Source of the DNA: Chrysomallon squamiferum
Taxonomy: Eukaryota; Mollusca; Gastropoda; Neomphalida; Peltospiridae
Assembly (NCBI GenBank): GCA_012295275.1
Contig: CM022672.1
Coordinates: forward strand, 24,385,930 to 24,449,929
DNA: 64,000 bases
Direction: 5' to 3'
A model generated the notes under the pieces. It worked only from the letters and a program-made list of their open reading frames with translations. It ran no database searches and was not told the origin of the DNA. Each line of letters begins with the position of its first letter. The first letter of the stretch is position 1. Position numbers and translations under genes: made by a program. Positions 11,710-26,800 of this stretch are shown in pieces.

Positions 11710-12920
11710 TTATCTATTCTTTTCAAATCCTAGCAAACGAATTTTTTTCATTAAATAATTAATTATGTGAATGTCAGTTTTGGTCATGGCTATCTTTCTC
11801 CTTGTCTGATGAAATGCATCCATAAGAAGTATGAGAAAATAGTTCACCAATACATATTGAGAAGATACAGAAAAAGAGAAAAAAAAAATTGGTCCCCAAA
11901 TGACATCAGCTTTTTCAAGATTAATGAAGTCTGGCTTCCCAAGTATAAACACAAATAATGTTAACAACGTTGATGATATATTTCTGTACCCATCAACTAC
12001 ATTTCCAAACATCAGAACAGCAAATAAAGAAAATGACATGGTAAATGCAAAGAAGAGAAATGCATATGAAAACAGATGTGGTCTTGCATTACGAAGGGTT
12101 TCTGACAGCATTGATAATCGAGCATTAAAACGAAGTAATTTAAAGAATTTAATTATTGTCAAAGTGACTAATGCTGAAGTAACATAAGTAAATAAAAAGT
12201 CAACAACTGCTGCAACATGAAAACTGACAAATGTGTCAAAATTTGATTTTCTGAAAATGTTCATAACATGATTGCAAATAATAAGCCGATTAATAAACAG
12301 ACCAATAACACTGTATCCCAGAACTAAGATGGTTATTTCTACATAACTCCAAGCATCATTAAAATATAACTTAATCTTTTGATTTTTGAATTTTTGAATT
12401 TCAATATATGTATATGAAAACAAAAACAAAACAAAAAAACCTTCAACAACAGCAACAAATGTTTCAAACTGATTTTTAAAATGATACAAATTTGATGTGT
12501 ATAAATGATGATAAGGGAAAACAAATCCAGTACTGGAAAATTCAAACATAATTATTAATACACTAAACAGATATACATTAGGATTGAATACTGTAAATTC
12601 AACAAACACTACACGTGTATATTCATCCACCCATGCTGAATTAGCTAGATCATTTATAACATTTTGTGCAGCACTGGTATTTCTTGGGAGCTCAACAATG
12701 TATCCTCCTCCAGGGTAAGAGGCCATTTTTCCAACAATTGGAAGTGTACCTAGGTCTAAAGCTGTACGATATGTCCACATTTTTTCATGACTGTTAGTTC
12801 CATTATATTTCCAGTTTCTGTTGTAACTCTCAGTATCTGAGCTAGCCAGAGTAAAGTCTGTTAAACATTTCTGTGAAGGCTTTAAATCATCTCTAATTAA
12901 TGGAGCTATTTTACAATGGT
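11710..12920 (-). CDS. Exon 38: polycystin domain end, TM7-TM11, stop
   Basis: 1,211 bases, starting two bases into a split codon after TTTACAG and ending at TAA. First come about 110 residues of the polycystin extracellular domain (W.Y and SYPGGGYIVELP pattern, WVDEYTRVVFVEFTVFNPN), then five hydrophobic segments: FSVLIIMFEFSS, the stretch around EGFFVLFLFSYTYIEI, EITILVLGYSVIG, the VDFLFTYVTSALVTL region, and the last helices around YAFLFFAFTMSFSLFAV and YVLVNYFLILLMDAF. A pore-loop-like segment (FILGKPDFINLE) lies between the last two, as in PKD channels. After the last helix only about 40 mostly basic residues remain; I see no EF-hand or coiled coil. Confidence 0.92.
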
Positions 12921-15900
12921 CTGTAAATAAAGAAATATATATATTCAAAATGTGCATTTATACTGAATTATAAAGTAATAATCTTCTAATTAAACTTTGT
13001 CTATAATATACTTAAGCCATAACCATTTATACTTTTGCATTTAGTATAAAATGCTATAACATAGCTTATATATAAAGTAAACAATAAAAAAAACTGCACT
13101 GTAAAATATTGGCCATTATTTTCAAGAGATCACAAATCTAAGATTAAAATTCAGATTAAGTGAAACATTTTTATTTCTGGTAATTACCTTTTTTCTTTAT
13201 TCTTATCTGACGTAAACATGCCCGACCTACGAGAAATGCTACTGAACTGGAGATTGAATTGTATTCTCCTGACATCAGATTTATCAAAAGTGTAGTATTC
13301 AAATACTTCCACATATCCTCTGAATTTGTAACCTGATGGGGAAAAAAGAAATTAACCATACTACTGACATAGCATTTAGAATTTGACACAATTAATTAAA
13401 AGATTACATTTTGTTAAATTTTCAACAAAGAAAACTGATTTTTAAAATAAAAAAAAACCAAAAAAAAAACCAAAACAACATAAAAAAATTAATAATTAAA
13501 AATTAAAAAAATGGAGAGAGCTAAATTCTATTTCTTTTGAATTATCTGAAGAAATTTAGCATCATGAAATTTATCAAAACAACTATTTTGAATATTTATA
13601 AATCCTATAACCTATGCCACCAAAAAAAAATAATTTGAGACTTTACTTATTTACAATAATGGTGAAATATTCAATAAACTAAATTATTTTAAAGTGGCAA
13701 GAATCAATCTGTTTCTTTTTCTTATTGTATACATGCAAAGCAAAACTAACCTCATATAACATGTCATTTGTTCTCTGTAAGTCCTGTATAAATACATGTT
13801 CAATGCTTTGAGAAATACGATATGTTTCAGTAATATCTCTGTGTCCTAACACCATCAGCAATACAATGGTAACAAATACAAAGTACATGGTAATTTCTTG
13901 AAAAATCTCAAATGTTTGCATATCAAGCATAATTCGTTTGCGAATTCCTTGTAGCATTCGTTTTGATGCTGGGGGAATATAATAATCAAACATAGTGAAG
14001 GTCTTATCCATATCAGATGCATTTATCTCTTTTTCTTCATCATCTGTTAAAATAATTGAGAAAGAAGTGTCATAATTCATAACACAGACTGTACCAAGAA
14101 TTCCACTAGCCTCATTTTTATTTTATTTATAACTACCTAGTCAGCCACCTGAATGATTTAAATCAGAATATAATCATACGTGGTTTCACAAAAGATTATG
14201 TTATGTCAAATAGTTTTTGTTGTTGTTATTTGTATTATTATTATTATTTTTTTTAATTTCTTTTAAACAATTAATGAAAAATTATTAGGATTAATTCTAC
14301 ATACATGTAATCTGTTGTTATTTTGGAAATAATGAAAGGGTTTCTTAAAGAATAATATAATTTTCTAGCAGGACTATTAATTTCATTACTTTCTAAATTG
14401 TACGATATCAATTAAAGTGTTGTAGTCTACAATTAGCTGTGATGCTGATAGCCAATGTATTTTTTATTTATGTGCAAGATGGGTATCATGTGACTAATAA
14501 CATACACTCCATGCTTAATCTAATTATCAAAACAAAAATTGCAGTTATGTAGACCATAGCACCAGCCTCTTTTCAGCTTTCTTCAGAAGCAGACTCATTT
14601 TTATTTTAAGTTAATTATACATATTCAGATGTCCATGCAAATTATCATAATAGACATCTGTAGACATTGTTTAAAGTTTATATTTACAGAGATGCTGTAG
14701 TTCAATATATACGTATTTTATCTCACAAACTGTATGTAACACGTCTGGAAGAGTGAATGAATAACATGCATACATGTCTAGAAAATATTTTGTGTTTTAT
14801 GTTTGTTTTTATACTTTAGTACTGAACCAGTGAAAATCACAAATTGTAAAGCATGAAATCTTGGTTATTTCAAATACATACATATATCAGAATGAAATAC
14901 CATAGAACACAATACCTCTGTTTCTCATTACATTTCCAGTGTCATATTTGACTGTCTGTTTAAAAATCAAAGTCACCAAAAGAGCTAAAACTAGAACCTT
15001 TACAGGTTCTAAGACAAACAAACTCTCAAAGAATGATGTGAAGAAGGAAATAATCCAGGCAATACTTTTATGGTAACCATACTTCAAACCATACAACATA
15101 ACAAAATAGGAGCAAATGACTGATACCAGGAATGTGAAGAAGTAAATAACATAGAGAGATTTTTTAGGCAATCTGAAACAAAATAGAAATGATTTATGAA
15201 AACAATTAGAATATATAAATAAAACCAAATTAAAATAAACAAAACCTAGTTAAAAAATAAACCATATAAATTATATGACACGTAAGAACTAAAATCACAA
15301 ATAATGTTTTCAGTACCAAATGAGAATACTTTCTTGATTTTAGCAGTAAACTGTAATATTTAGATAATAAAATTTCATGTAAGTGGTATTAATTTCCCAT
15401 ATATTAAGCTCTATCAATTGCCGTAAGAATTATCCATTACCTAAAAAAATCTGGGCATTTTCCATGCATTCTTCTATTTTTGCATTTCTTAGTAAATAAA
15501 TCTGAATTTGCAAGTATCACTTTAATTTTAAACAGAACAATAATATATAAATACTTTTATATAAAATTACTTAAAACTTTTCTTTTCATGCTCCTTTAGT
15601 TCCTGCTCAGCAGTAGAATGACCTGGACGATGTTCTTCATTTAATTCTGGTTCCACTAATGTGAATAATTTGATGATTAGTAAATTGATAGGAAAAACCA
15701 TAAGAGCACACTGGATTCCAATAGCAAATTCAGTAAGTGAGAGGTGGAAGTCTCCATAATCAACCTGATCTTCAGGATCATCTGTTGGTATCCCATGATA
15801 CATGATGTTGGCAAGCATTGTGCACAAAAGAAGACAGAGTGCACATGTGAGTCGTTGTATATGAGTAAATGAACTTGTAGGTGGCTTGTAGAAGATGCTG

Positions 15901-17776
15901 ATCCAAATATGACCATCCCGTATGTCCTGACTTGTTGTCAGTGTAAACTGATAATAGCGTTTTTTACAATACTTTTTATCTTCAATTGCTGGAATTTCAG
16001 CATACACAGTACATTGACCTTTATAAACACTGAGCCAGTCATCAAATACACAATGCCATGCTTCATCAGTCTGAAGATCTTTAACATAAACCTCTTTCAA
16101 GAACCTGTTCAGGAGAATTAAATTTAAAATTCAGAAAATATTTTCTTTTTCTTTCATTTTTAAAAACTTGATAGTTCAACATTTTAAATTATGATCTATT
16201 ACTATAAAGAATTAAATGAAAAGTCTGATATCAAGTAATAAATGTCCATTTTTATATCTTTTATGAACAACAGTATAAGAAAAATTAAGCAAAACACTGA
16301 TTCAATTTATTTTATGATGATTTAATATAATCAGGAAACAAATCAAGTAAAATGGAATAAGGCGAAACTATGAAATAAAAAATTAAAAAGATTACTTCAT
16401 AATTATATATAATTAATGTTTCAGTCAGGCTAAATATCCATTGGACATTTTCATAATATAGTGAAAATACCTTTTTACCCTTCTTGTTTCAGATAATAGT
16501 TTTAGTTTCCAAACATAATTTGTGATACCCCAAGTAAATATAATAGTTTTAATATTGGCAGAGGGATTAAAATGGTGATTTGATACCTGTTGATATTATA
16601 TAAATGGCAATATATATATTATTTTCCAGATCTTTCTGTCATTCCCAGTTTTCATTATTTTCTCATAAAAATCTATTTTCTTCAAATGGGCATATATACA
16701 AATTTATTGCAACAACAATATTTTGAGAATGATTCTGAAAGATGTTTACAGATATGTACCAAGATGGTTTAGGTCCACTATTGTTATGCCATATGACAAC
16801 TGATTTAATTCTGCCCAAACTCTCATTTGTCTTCAGTAAAAACCAATTCTCTGCACCAGATTTAAAGAGTTCTCTCTCACTATCAACCAAAGCCTCCCGT
16901 GCAGATTGCTGATTTTTTCCACATAGATATAGAAAGACTCTTGAAGAGGTTCCTGCATGCTTCCACCAGCCAGTAACCACACAAATTAGATAGGCATATT
17001 TTCCTGAAGAATTATCATCAAGGACAGTGATACCAATCTGACAATAAAAATAAAACAAAAATAGATTAACAGCTAATAGCAGATTTCTTTGTATTGCAAT
17101 TAATAATCACTAGCATATCAGTTTATAACCACGTAAATTTCCCTAAATATTAATATTTTAAATCATATTGTAACAATATTCACAAACAAAGCAATTATAT
17201 TCTGTAGACAGCTGAAAATACTGTTTCATAACTAAGAAGAGAAACTGAAAGTATATTGTTATATTATGAAATTTTATAACCTGCTGTTCACAAACTTTGT
17301 TTTAAAATATTTACCATGTATTGGTGAATAAAAATAACAAGAAATATTTTTATATTCATTTTATTTTGTCTTAATTATTCACTGACATTCTGCTTTAAAA
17401 TGTCACTTTTATGTGCTTATATATTTTTATAACTCTATCTCTACTTTGCACACCTTACTGAATTAAATTTCTTCCAGTGAGATATGTGTAACATTTTTAT
17501 AACCATGTCATATTATTTGTTTTTTTTTTGTTTTATATTCTCAATTGTTTTTAGGAAATATATGTCTTTTAATTTTATTTTACTTTTGTTTTATTATACA
17601 TGTGTATTGTTAGTATGTACACACAGACAATAAGATTTATATTTATATTTAGTGTAATTTAATTTCAAGACTTACTAGAATTATATCTATATTTTATTTA
17701 ACATTATTTTTTATATTTACTTTTTTTTTTTTTTTTTTTCATTTCTTCTTTATTATCATTTCTTGAATTTAGTTCG

Positions 17777-17808
<32 letters not shown>

Positions 17809-20765
17809 TATATAATAATAATATCTCTGAAATGACTTTTTAAAATTTGGTATTTTATATTTCAATTAGTTTATCGAGTTGTTTCACACAATATTTACTG
17901 GGGGGGTGAAGGCTGTTGGAATTTTGTCAAGACAATTTGATTTATTTGGCAACAGAGAAAGGGTCTCAAATTGAATGTAATAAAAAATTATTATTTAATC
18001 AGTTGATTGTTTATTATTGATATCCAGAAAGAATAAACACAGACCAGAGGATTAATTTAGAAATTTAGAATCTTGCAAGGTCACATAAAGTTACATATTC
18101 CAAACAACTCCATGAGGAAAGATGTATGTAAAACGTTCAGCTGCACTCTCCTTGACATGTTTGAAATCATATCACCAGAAAACAAATTCAAGTGGCATTA
18201 TCATGTTGCCTGCATTCGGGATGTATACATAAATACATCAGCACTAGATATCAATCAACCAGAACAAAACTCTTTTTTAATCTTTGGATGATATTCTCAC
18301 CTGAATCCAGATATTTCAGTCTGTAGTTAAGAAGGAAAAGGGAGAAGGAAAGGCCAGAATACTACTTAAAAACCTACTACTATATCAAAAAGACAAACAT
18401 GCACCAGCTCAAAGAAAATATTTATCAGGAAGATGAAGACTCCTTTATACATGGCTGTAACTACACTGAGGCAAATGCCTCATACCAAAATTGACAATAT
18501 ATATTTTTTTATTATGTTTTTTTTTATATACACAGATTCTATTTTAAAAATATAAAATATAAATCTCTATTCCAGTAGAAAAGATAGCCACTGAATGAAT
18601 TTGTTTAACTGTGTGGTTACCATTTGAAGAATACCAACATCACTGCGATGAAAGACATAACTGACTTGAAAGACATCAGTTAATGCATCATTTCAAAAAG
18701 AGTCTTGTTACAGCCATGTTATATTTTTCCTTCTTTTTTCAAAAATATATTTCTGAATTCACATTTTATCATGTTAATTGTCAGATGTTCAGTTATTAAA
18801 TGAATGATTGATTTTATTTAAAACCCCTAATGTGGTAAGGTGAATTTACGTATATGTAAAGTCAATAAACGCCATTGTTATGGCAGTAATAACATTTGCA
18901 TCATTTTATAGTTGCTTTTGTTAAAATATAGTCTTAATATCAACAAATATGCCAAAATTCTTTATGCAATAATATAGCTACAAACCTGTATACTAGCAGT
19001 TCAAATACTATGGCATGAATCTGAGTTCATTTAAGATTTATTAACTTTCAGCATTTTGACAAACAGCTGGGTCTTACTATATATTTGTAATTACCTTTTG
19101 ATTATCATTATAATCTGCTCTGTGTGCCCAGGCTAATAACAAAAAGTACAAAAGCCAGACACCTACAACAACAGTGACGACCACAGGGTTTTCAAAAAAT
19201 GTCATGAATAGGACAATGTCACCTACAGGATCCACAACATTTGGTGCAACAAAAATCCCACCAGAAAAAGTAGAAAGATGTCTGCACTGACAGTGCAAGA
19301 TTTCTGTGGTGGTGAATTTACCAACCTGATGAAAATAAATAATAAAATCTGTAATTATGCTGTGTGTAAATAATAATACTGATAATAGCTTAAGAAGAAT
19401 ATATTTCATGATACAAATAATTATATTTGACACTACCTGAAAATATATTATTAGCATATACATTTAATTAAAGAATATCTAAAATAATCTTGAAAAAAAG
19501 CTGTATAAATAAGTACATATTAACTGTTAATAACAAACGCATCTTTTACAAACATAGTAAATAAATAGCTATTTGTATACAAGGTTTTACTGAGTCACCA
19601 CTAACACAATTCAATATAGTTTTTATTTTATTGTGCTAGATCTTAACCTTTTTTATGGAACCCTTTGCAAATATTTATCATTCCAATAATATTATTCTTC
19701 ACATTCATCATAATGAAACTAACCTGACAACCATCTTTCTTCCATTCTTTTTCAGTCAAATTCCAGTAGGAACAATCAACATTAAATGTTTGTATCTTAA
19801 TTTTAACTGGACATATGGATGTTCTGATATCTTCATCTAACATCTCCTGTAACCATTAGTAGTAATGCATCATGAATGGAAATAAAAGAACTATAGGAAA
19901 ATAATAATTTACTGTGTTTGTAAAGAAATTTATTACAAATCCCATTTATGTAAAGAATTAGTAAATCAGCAGTATTGATATCTGATATTACAAGATATTT
20001 GAATAATGTTTACAAAATGAAGTAAAAATCTCATAGATATTGTAGGTTTGTTTTTGTTTTTGATTTAGTTTCAGGGGTTTTCCTTTTGATGTTTTTTGTT
20101 TTGTTTTTTTTAATAATAAATCCCAAATATATCTGCAAATTTTTTTTTAGCTTTTAATGACAGTTATAGGATTTAAACCATAAGTTATTGTCATGTTTGG
20201 TGTCATTTAAAATGTTTAAAGGCAAACAAAGAAATACTAAGATAATTTTACCATCTTCATTTTTGACAGATTATGACCAATTAATTATTATTAAATTTAG
20301 AAACATTTTCTTCTTTTGTTGATTTCATCCCTTTTTGCATGGATTATAGATTTATTGTTTCTGAAAATATGAACTGATAGAATTAGTTAAACCATAATTT
20401 GCATTAACTGAGTTCAACTGAAAGTTGCCTTTATTCAATACAGTTCCTGTTTGAATGATAGATCAAAAGTATCCAGAAACTAATTCAAATGGTTTAAATC
20501 CTTGAACCAGAAATTACAATAATGTAGAAATAAAGGTGTTCAAGCTACTCTTCCAGATATGTGATTTGTATATCAAATAAGTACAAAGGTCTTTTTATAA
20601 TTTTTCAAATGCATGACACTAATTCACAAATTGCCTAATCAATATAAATGAATAAATAAGAAATACTGATTATTTTAAAACTTGAAAGAGAAGTCACAGA
20701 GTTTATTTTGAGAAATATTTGTAAAATTTATTTTTTACCATTCTATTTAGAAATAAATAAACAAA

Positions 20766-20819
<54 letters not shown>

Positions 20820-23800
20820 TTTCATGAAAATAAATGTTACTAGCAAAATGTTAAACAATGAAATTACCTTGACTGTGATATCCAATATAAAATTTGTCCT
20901 GTTTTCTCCAAGATTTGCTTCTGTCAAAAATAACAGATTTGGATCTTTTTTATGGCCCTTCAGAATGTTAATTTTCTGCTGTAGAACTGGCATCTCAATC
21001 TCATTCCTACTTCTTAAAGTCTTATTATCTCCTTGTTTTCTTCCAAGAGAGATTTTCAGCTTTGTTTTGGTATCTATAGTAATTATTCTCAAAATCTGAA
21101 CTTTATTTTCCATCACAGGAATAGATAAATGTAGTGATTGTGAATATAGGACCACCTTCTGATGAAGGTCATAGGAAACATTCAAGGCATGAATACTCCC
21201 ATGTTTTAATATCTTTGAAGCTGTTGAGATAAACAAACATTTGTACAAATGTATGAATACAAAAAGAGAACCAATACAATTTTACCAAGGATCACATCAT
21301 TGATTGTAAAATCTTTTGTTTAGTTAAGAATTTAATGTGAATGAAGTGCTGGAAGATCATGAAGAGTTTTATATTTATTCCAAATAAATTTCATGGTAGT
21401 GCTTGCTTGTATGTAACTATCATTTAATTTAGATTAGATGGAATAATAAACAATAACAGACGAAATGTATCATTACTTGAGATACAAATGGTTAATACTA
21501 TGGTTTATATTTACAAATTAGGTTAATAAATTATCTTTAATTATCAAATAATTAAGTATCACTAGAGTTGATATGCAGGAAAACTTTAAACAGTGCTAAC
21601 ATATAAATAGACTTAATTTTTCTATCTGTATTTAGACATGCCAAATATTTTTGTATTTATAACAGAATAACATAGGCACATTAAATGAAAACTTTTTTAA
21701 ACTGATCTTAAAGATACTGAAGGAGAGGGAAACATTTTTTTTTTTTTAATGTAAGTTAAAGTAACATTTATTAGTTCTTGTCTTTTCTGAAGAAAGAAAA
21801 TCCCACCCATGGAATAATATTGGTGCAATGTCAAAGCAAAAAACTTGAAAACAAAGCAAGTAAACTGAGTCAAATATATACTGGGGAAAATTCTTAGAGC
21901 CAATCTGAATTAATCTGATATGGTAAATAAAGATATAATTGTTTCATCAAACAAAAATGCAGCATTGTTCCAACTAAATCATGTTTCAGTTATGTACCTC
22001 AGGCACAATCATAAAGCATACGAGACACAGTAGATTTTTGTCTCTTTCAATGGCATAGCCCATGAAGAGTGATATGAAGTTATGATTGGATGCATATTCA
22101 CTCACACATATACCATTTTTTACTAATGACCTATTCCAAGAAGGTTATGAAGATGTTATTATCACATTGTCATATTAATGCCAAGGAAATGTAACTATAA
22201 ACTGTATAGAATATACAAACTTAGTCAGATATTTTATCTTACAACACTCCAACAGCAGGTCTTTAAAGCTGTGACCATGAGTACTAAAATGAAACTAAAT
22301 CATGTTTTTCAAACTGACATTAGAAGCTTTTCTATAGTCACTGGGTTGAAATACATTTATTGATTCTTTCCCCTAAAACATCACAGCCCAGCATTACAAA
22401 TCTTAAAATTCGTTACATTTATTAAGAAATTTGTCTGGCTTTAAACCATAACTTTCCATTGTGATGCCTGATATTTATAACCATCTTGTGATCTACCTGG
22501 TCAAGAGTTAATGAATTTCCTGTGTATGCAGCCATTCAAGCATTGTGTCTCCTTTGAGTTTACATTTACTATAAACCACATGTTGGTGAGAAAACTGGCA
22601 AAAAAGACTGATGGATGAAAACCCTTTGCTGGTTTTACACTAGATCTTACAAACTGCAGTTATTTTGAGAACTTCTGAAATCTCTGAATCCATGGAATAC
22701 TGTCCTTCAAGGGCATTTCCCCAAAAAAGAAATAACTTTATCTACAACAATGCCTTTACAAATTATATAACTGTTAGATCTAACAAACTGGCATATCACA
22801 GGTTTATTTTTTTGGCTGTTTTTGTTGTTTTGTTTTGTTTTCCTTGCCAACATACTAAACTTTTTTTTTTTTGCACACAATATGACATATCTTAAAATCC
22901 ACTCTTTACTCTAATATCCTTAAACATCTTTTACAGAATATTTTAGAAATAGAATAAGATAGTTTGTGAAAACATAAATATTAATGAAAGTATCATAAAG
23001 ATGACTTCACTTTATGCTACAAACCACGTAATTCTAACATACATTTAATAGAGATGAAGATATCTACAGTTTCAGTCAAATTAAATTCAAGTTCTTCTGA
23101 ACTTCCATGTCTTCTTTGAGAAATGGTCAAAACTGGCATATTGACACTCTTTGCTGATTCAGAAAATAAGTATGGATTCATTAACCAGAACTGAACCTGA
23201 AATAAATAATTAAATAAGTAGTATGTTAAATGAAATTAAATGATTTCATATTAAATAAGCAAGAGAAAAGCTAACAGAAAACAAACAAATAGATCAGACG
23301 ATAGAGTAGTTCAAAATACTGAAATCTGGATGCACAGATTTTACTTATAGATATAATTTGAAAATTGTGGTTAAGAGAAATTGTTACTTATTTTAACTAA
23401 ATATCAAGCACTTTTTCAAAAAGTAAACCCTTTGAACATGGCACAGATGTTTTTGAAAAAAAAAGGTAAATAATCTTTGAAAATGTAAACAAACATATGA
23501 ATTATCTTACTTTGAGTTCAAATAAACATTGATCACATTATCAGATTATGACAACCATTTCGTACTGAATGTTATGAAATAGCTTAATATGATTTGAAAA
23601 TGTTTAACAAATTACAATAGTCCTAGGTATAGAGTCATAAACATACGTAGATAATCTTTTTAACAAATTTTCACCATTTCAATTACATATATACAACAAC
23701 TTTTATATTATTTTTTTAGTATTTTATATATCCTTTTAATATTTAATGCATTTCTTTTATTAAAATGGAAAATATTGTCTACCTGTATATCTAATCCAGT

Positions 23801-26800
23801 AATATTTTTTTTACCGACTGTGGAAAATTTATCACCCATAGGCATGGCAAAAGAACTGCCTATTTCATTTTCACTATTTACATTTGCTGTAAGAAAAAGT
23901 TCATCAATGTTTGTTTTACTCCACTTGACAGACATTGCTGTTTGCTTTGATCTTAAAATCACTGGTGGGTCACTGTCTGATGGAATTCCAATTAACAATG
24001 AATGGCCAATATCATCATATGTCTTTGTTAGGAAATTAGCTCTGGATTCTAACTGTCATATTGAATAAAAAGTTATTACATATTGCAGGGTTTGTAGTAT
24101 GCATTTCTCTGTGTTAAACATATTTTTTCTTTTTTAATTGACAGAAATAAACCAATTTACAATAAATAAACTATACTTCCTAAAATTATAATAATTATTA
24201 AAGAATAGCTTTTAGATGTTTTTTTTCTTCTTTTCTATCTTTAACATAACATTAAAAGAGGCAGTTTAGTACAGAATCTAGTTAAAGTATAACATAGAAA
24301 TTATATATTTATTTTTGAAAAGGTCTGGTTTTCAGACTTCTCATCATTCTAAAAAAAATAACAAAATAAAAATTAATGTACAGAATATAAAAATATCATC
24401 ACGTACTTTGAAAGCAGAATTTTTTAAATATATTTCCTATTTAATCTGAGGCAAATTTGTGTGATTAAATATAATTAAATGTAACTGTCTGCTAGTATTC
24501 TAATACCAAATTCATTTAGCAATAAAATAGGAGAAAATGGTGAAATATCAATAAAATCCTACAAATCAATGTTGAAAAATTTAATAATCAAACCTTTTCT
24601 CTGGACTTGTTTAATGAAACACCTTTTTGTTTCACATCCAAGGAGAATAGGTTAAATATTTTATCCATTATAGAAAATTGCCGGCTTTATGAAAATGAAT
24701 TAAAATAATAATAAAATACAAAATTTAAAAAGCTGAAAAATAAAACTGAATTTTATAAAATCTTTCTTTAACAATTTGTTTATAACCTATACTCAGATGA
24801 AAAATAAGTACTGACCAAAAAAGTCCATTATATTAAACTAGTTTAACACTTTATGATAAATTAATTAATGCCTGAATAATCTTAATAAGTTAACCAGTTA
24901 ATAACTCTGTGAAGCAGCCCCTTTTACTGAAGTTCAACAAATTCAGTTTATGATCTCTCATAAAGAAGGCTTTTTGGAGTGCATGTCATAATAAGCAGCT
25001 GTTTTATCCCTCATCATCATGTAAGAGAACTTGTAATAAAATATATTTCATGTACATTACATATATATAATATATATAAATAAATAAAACAAAACTTTCT
25101 TACCTGGCATATTTTTTAACTTCCGTTGTATTACCATCTTGTGATAATCTGACTAAATAAGATACCAAATGTGTCACTGTACTTACAGTTTTGTTCTATA
25201 TATAAAAGAATAAAATATCCAGTATCAGGTAATAAATTATTTAATAAAATATAAACATTAAAAAGTAATATTGTAACAGTAATAAATGAAATATGTTTAT
25301 AAATGTTTCCATGCTAATCCAAAATAATCAACATGATTTTTAAAGATTTCATTTTATTAATATAAATGTTTTTAACTAATTTTATTATTGTTCTTGTTAT
25401 ATTAAATTTTAACAATGAATTATTTGTGTTCAGTTTGGTATTATTTCTAACATTGTTATATTATTTTTTCATAATTGTTCTAAACTGATTTCAGTGACTT
25501 AAACTATTTAAAAAAACAACAAAATAATAATAAAATAAAAATAAAAAGCAGAAATGTTATGTTGAAAAAATACTTGTCATACAATTGAATCAACTCAGAT
25601 TTATAATTACAGAGTACATTCATAAGGTCATTTTATTAAATCATTTGAACACTTAGAAATATTGTAAAATTATTTAAATAAGTTATATTACTCATCAGAT
25701 ATCACTTTTGATGAGCAACACAATAGTGAAAAATAAAATAAAAGAAGATGGAAACTGTCTTTAATAAGTACAAATTAATGCATTCTTAAAGCAGAGTCTG
25801 TTTGATCTTTTAGTCCTTTAAAATTCTTGAAATACCTGTATAGAATACCATCTATAATAAATAGGATGAAAATCAAAGAAAGAAAAGTAAGAACATGATT
25901 TTATTTAAACAACTGTTACAAAACTAATACACTTCTTAATACACTTAAATTTCTTATAGTATAATATATTGGATGAAGTTAAATAAAGAAAAATAAAGAA
26001 CATAACTTTATTTGATAGTTATTCAGTACAATAATGACCTCTGTGAGAGGTTTTCCTCCACATAGCAACAATTTCACTTAAATTGTTAATTGCACACATC
26101 AAGGAAACTAGAACAATGCAGCAAGCAATAGCGGGACAAATTTAAAAGCAGTTAGTTTAAAAATAAATGACAATAAAAATAATTGGTTTTCTTCATTTCC
26201 AGATAAATGGTTCATTACCTGTACAATGTTACTTTTTATTATTAATGATATTATTATTAGACTTAAATAGTTCTAGTGTATAATTTTATTTGTTACAGGG
26301 GATGTGCATAATCAGGGATTATGTGCAATCCATGAAATTATCAGATAATATGTGTAATGTCTGATTCACTCAGGAAGTATGTATAATCCATTAAAACTGA
26401 AACTAAATTAATTATTTCATACATTTTTCTTATCCATTTTTATGATTGGATAAATTATTCCACCTTCTTGGTAACATATAACAAATGTAAGTTCTTCTTT
26501 GAATTATTAATATTTTAGTAAGGAATAGACAGTCAAAAAGCAATGCTACATAGAAGAACAGATTTTCTGTTGATAATGAAAATATAACTAACTTTATTGT
26601 GTAAGTTTATGTTAAACTTGTGACTAAAATTTCAGTAAAATGTATTTTTAAGTGGAATTATATCATGAATTGCATCATATGCGACTTAAAACATTTGCTG
26701 TGTATTAGCTCAGTGTCACTACATTCAGTCACAACTCAAGATATTTCAAAGATCTCCTCAACCTCTGTCAATGTGGGCAAAAGGAACATGTACTCACATA

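Noticed and set aside
11900-12187. Plus-strand open frame of 95 codons
   Set aside because: Exactly antisense to the polycystin channel exon, which has clear family motifs; a shadow frame.
16730-16760. Alternative donor (TATCT/GTAAAC) ending the PLAT exon later
   Set aside because: Only the earlier donor TCTTG/GTACAT rebuilds the conserved PSWFL-VKDL sequence across the junction.
20703-20867. C-terminal extension of the exon 30 frame with a long Tyr run
   Set aside because: It is the intronic AAT microsatellite read in frame, beyond a good AAG/GTAATT donor.
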